From NCBI GenBank assembly GCA_003133285.1, contig PKWR01000193.1:1-5841 (forward strand): a DNA stretch of 5,841 bases, read 5' to 3'. This DNA comes from Coriobacteriia bacterium (GTDB taxonomy: Bacteria; Actinomycetota; Coriobacteriia; Anaerosomatales; PALSA-660). Position numbers and translations under genes: made by a program. Below, piece after piece: positions 5,298 to 5,841 of this stretch (position 1 is the first letter of the stretch; every line of letters starts with the position of its first letter). The notes beneath the pieces are model-generated. The model ran no database searches. It saw nothing but the letters and a program-made list of their open reading frames with translations, and had not been told where the DNA came from.

Positions 5298-5841
5298 ATG
5301 CTGATGAAGCGCGTCATACCCTGCCTCGACGTCCACGAGGGGCGCGTGGTCAAGGGCGTCAACTTCGTCGACCTGCGCGACGCGGGGGACCCCGTCGAGC
5401 TCGCACGGTTCTACGACGCCGAAGGCGCCGACGAGCTCGTCTTCCTCGACATCGCGGCGACCCACGAGGAACGTCCGCTGATGCTGGAGGTCGCGGCGCG
5501 CACCGCCGAGGAGGTCTTCATCCCGTACACGGTGGGCGGCGGCATGCGCTCCTCCGACGACATCCGCGCGATGCTGAAGGCCGGCTGCGACAAGGTGTCG
5601 CTCAACTCGGCCGCGGTCGCCGACCCCACGCTCATCACGACGACCAGCCGCATCTACGGCTCGCAGTGCATCGTCGTGGCGATCGACGCCCGGCGCGTCG
5701 CAGGAGGACGCGACCGGTGGGAGGTCTTCGTCTCCGGCGGGCGCACGAACACCGGCATGGACGCGGTGGAGTGGGCCGCCCACGCCGAGCGCCTCGGCGC
5801 CGGCGAGATCCTGCTCACGAGCATGGACCGCGACGGCACCA
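5298..5841 (+). CDS. hisF: Imidazole glycerol phosphate synthase, cyclase subunit (HisF), 3' end outside window
   Basis: TIM-barrel cyclase that uses ammonia delivered by HisH to convert PRFAR to IGP and AICAR. The frame stays open to the right edge, giving 181 complete codons of an expected 250 or so, and the truncation is only the window boundary. Motifs are MLMKRVIPCLDV with the catalytic D11, GRVVKGVNFVDLRDAGDPVE, FLDIAATHEER, the first phosphate site TVGGGMRS, KVSLNSAAV, VVAIDARR with catalytic D130, GGRTNTGMDAVEWA, and LTSMDRDGT at the edge. D11 and D130 fall at the same numbers as in Thermotoga HisF, supporting the ATG at 5298 over the one at 5304. It follows hisA by a single base. Confidence 0.96.
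   Translation, partial: MLMKRVIPCLDVHEGRVVKGVNFVDLRDAGDPVELARFYDAEGADELVFLDIAATHEERPLMLEVAARTAEEVFIPYTVGGGMRSSDDIRAMLKAGCDKVSLNSAAVADPTLITTTSRIYGSQCIVVAIDARRVAGGRDRWEVFVSGGRTNTGMDAVEWAAHAERLGAGEILLTSMDRDGT

Larger units (their letters stand above)
1..5841 (+). other. Histidine biosynthesis operon (hisZ-G-D-C-B-H-A-F), both ends outside the window
   Basis: Eight co-directional genes fill the window with no intergenic space beyond 4 nt. Junctions are ATGA at 194-197 (hisZ/hisG), ATGA at 850-853 (hisG/hisD), TGATG at 2170-2174 (hisD/hisC), ATGA at 3344-3347 (hisC/hisB), GTGA at 3928-3931 (hisB/hisH), a 4-nt gap at 4567-4570 (hisH/hisA) and a 1-nt gap at 5297 (hisA/hisF). All recognised products belong to one pathway, so a single polycistronic mRNA with translational coupling is the simplest reading. 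The promoter and any leader or attenuator would lie left of hisZ and cannot be seen. No internal promoter or T-rich terminator was evident. hisI/hisE would be the expected next genes to the right. Confidence 0.95.

Noticed and set aside
4034..5362. A 442-codon open frame on the minus strand opposite hisH, hisA and the start of hisF
   Set aside because: It is a GC-driven shadow of conserved sense genes. It has a biased Arg/Pro/Asp-rich composition, recognisable motifs are absent, and it crosses two gene boundaries.

Overview
This window is a compact, single-strand histidine-biosynthesis operon from a high-GC bacterium (GC roughly 70% by eye, with strong G/C preference at third codon positions). 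Reading left to right on the + strand it holds the C-terminal end of a probable hisZ, then hisG, hisD, hisC, hisB, hisH, hisA and the first 181 codons of hisF, which runs off the right edge. Coding density is essentially complete: five junctions are stop/start overlaps (ATGA, GTGA or TGATG) and the other two gaps are 4 and 1 nt. No rRNA, tRNA, CRISPR array, insertion sequence or classical terminator was seen, and there is no gene-free stretch longer than a few bases.

Together the genes encode most of the pathway from PRPP + ATP to histidine. HisG with HisZ makes phosphoribosyl-ATP. HisA isomerises ProFAR to PRFAR, and the HisH-HisF glutamine amidotransferase/cyclase makes imidazole glycerol phosphate (IGP) and AICAR. 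HisB dehydrates IGP, HisC transaminates imidazole acetol phosphate, and HisD oxidises histidinol to histidine. Not visible here are HisI and HisE (phosphoribosyl-AMP cyclohydrolase and phosphoribosyl-ATP pyrophosphohydrolase), which often follow hisF and may lie just to the right, and a histidinol-phosphate phosphatase (HisN, HisJ or HAD type). HisB here is the monofunctional dehydratase, so the phosphatase must be encoded elsewhere.

On taxonomy, the high GC together with a short-form HisG (219 aa, no C-terminal regulatory domain), an apparent HisZ partner and an ordinary HisA-like isomerase argues against classical actinomycetes (Mycobacterium, Streptomyces), which use long HisG and the bifunctional PriA. 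It would suit a deep-branching Actinomycetota group such as Coriobacteriia-related lineages, but this is inference from gene content and not a phylogenetic result.

I do not see a previously undescribed system. The points worth a second look are modest: a 35-residue low-complexity tail on HisC whose DNA can form an 8-bp GC hairpin just upstream of hisB, a short intragenic hairpin in hisD, the chain of translational-coupling overlaps with ribosome-binding sites embedded in the upstream gene's last codons, and the HisZ/short-HisG/HisA combination in such GC-rich DNA.
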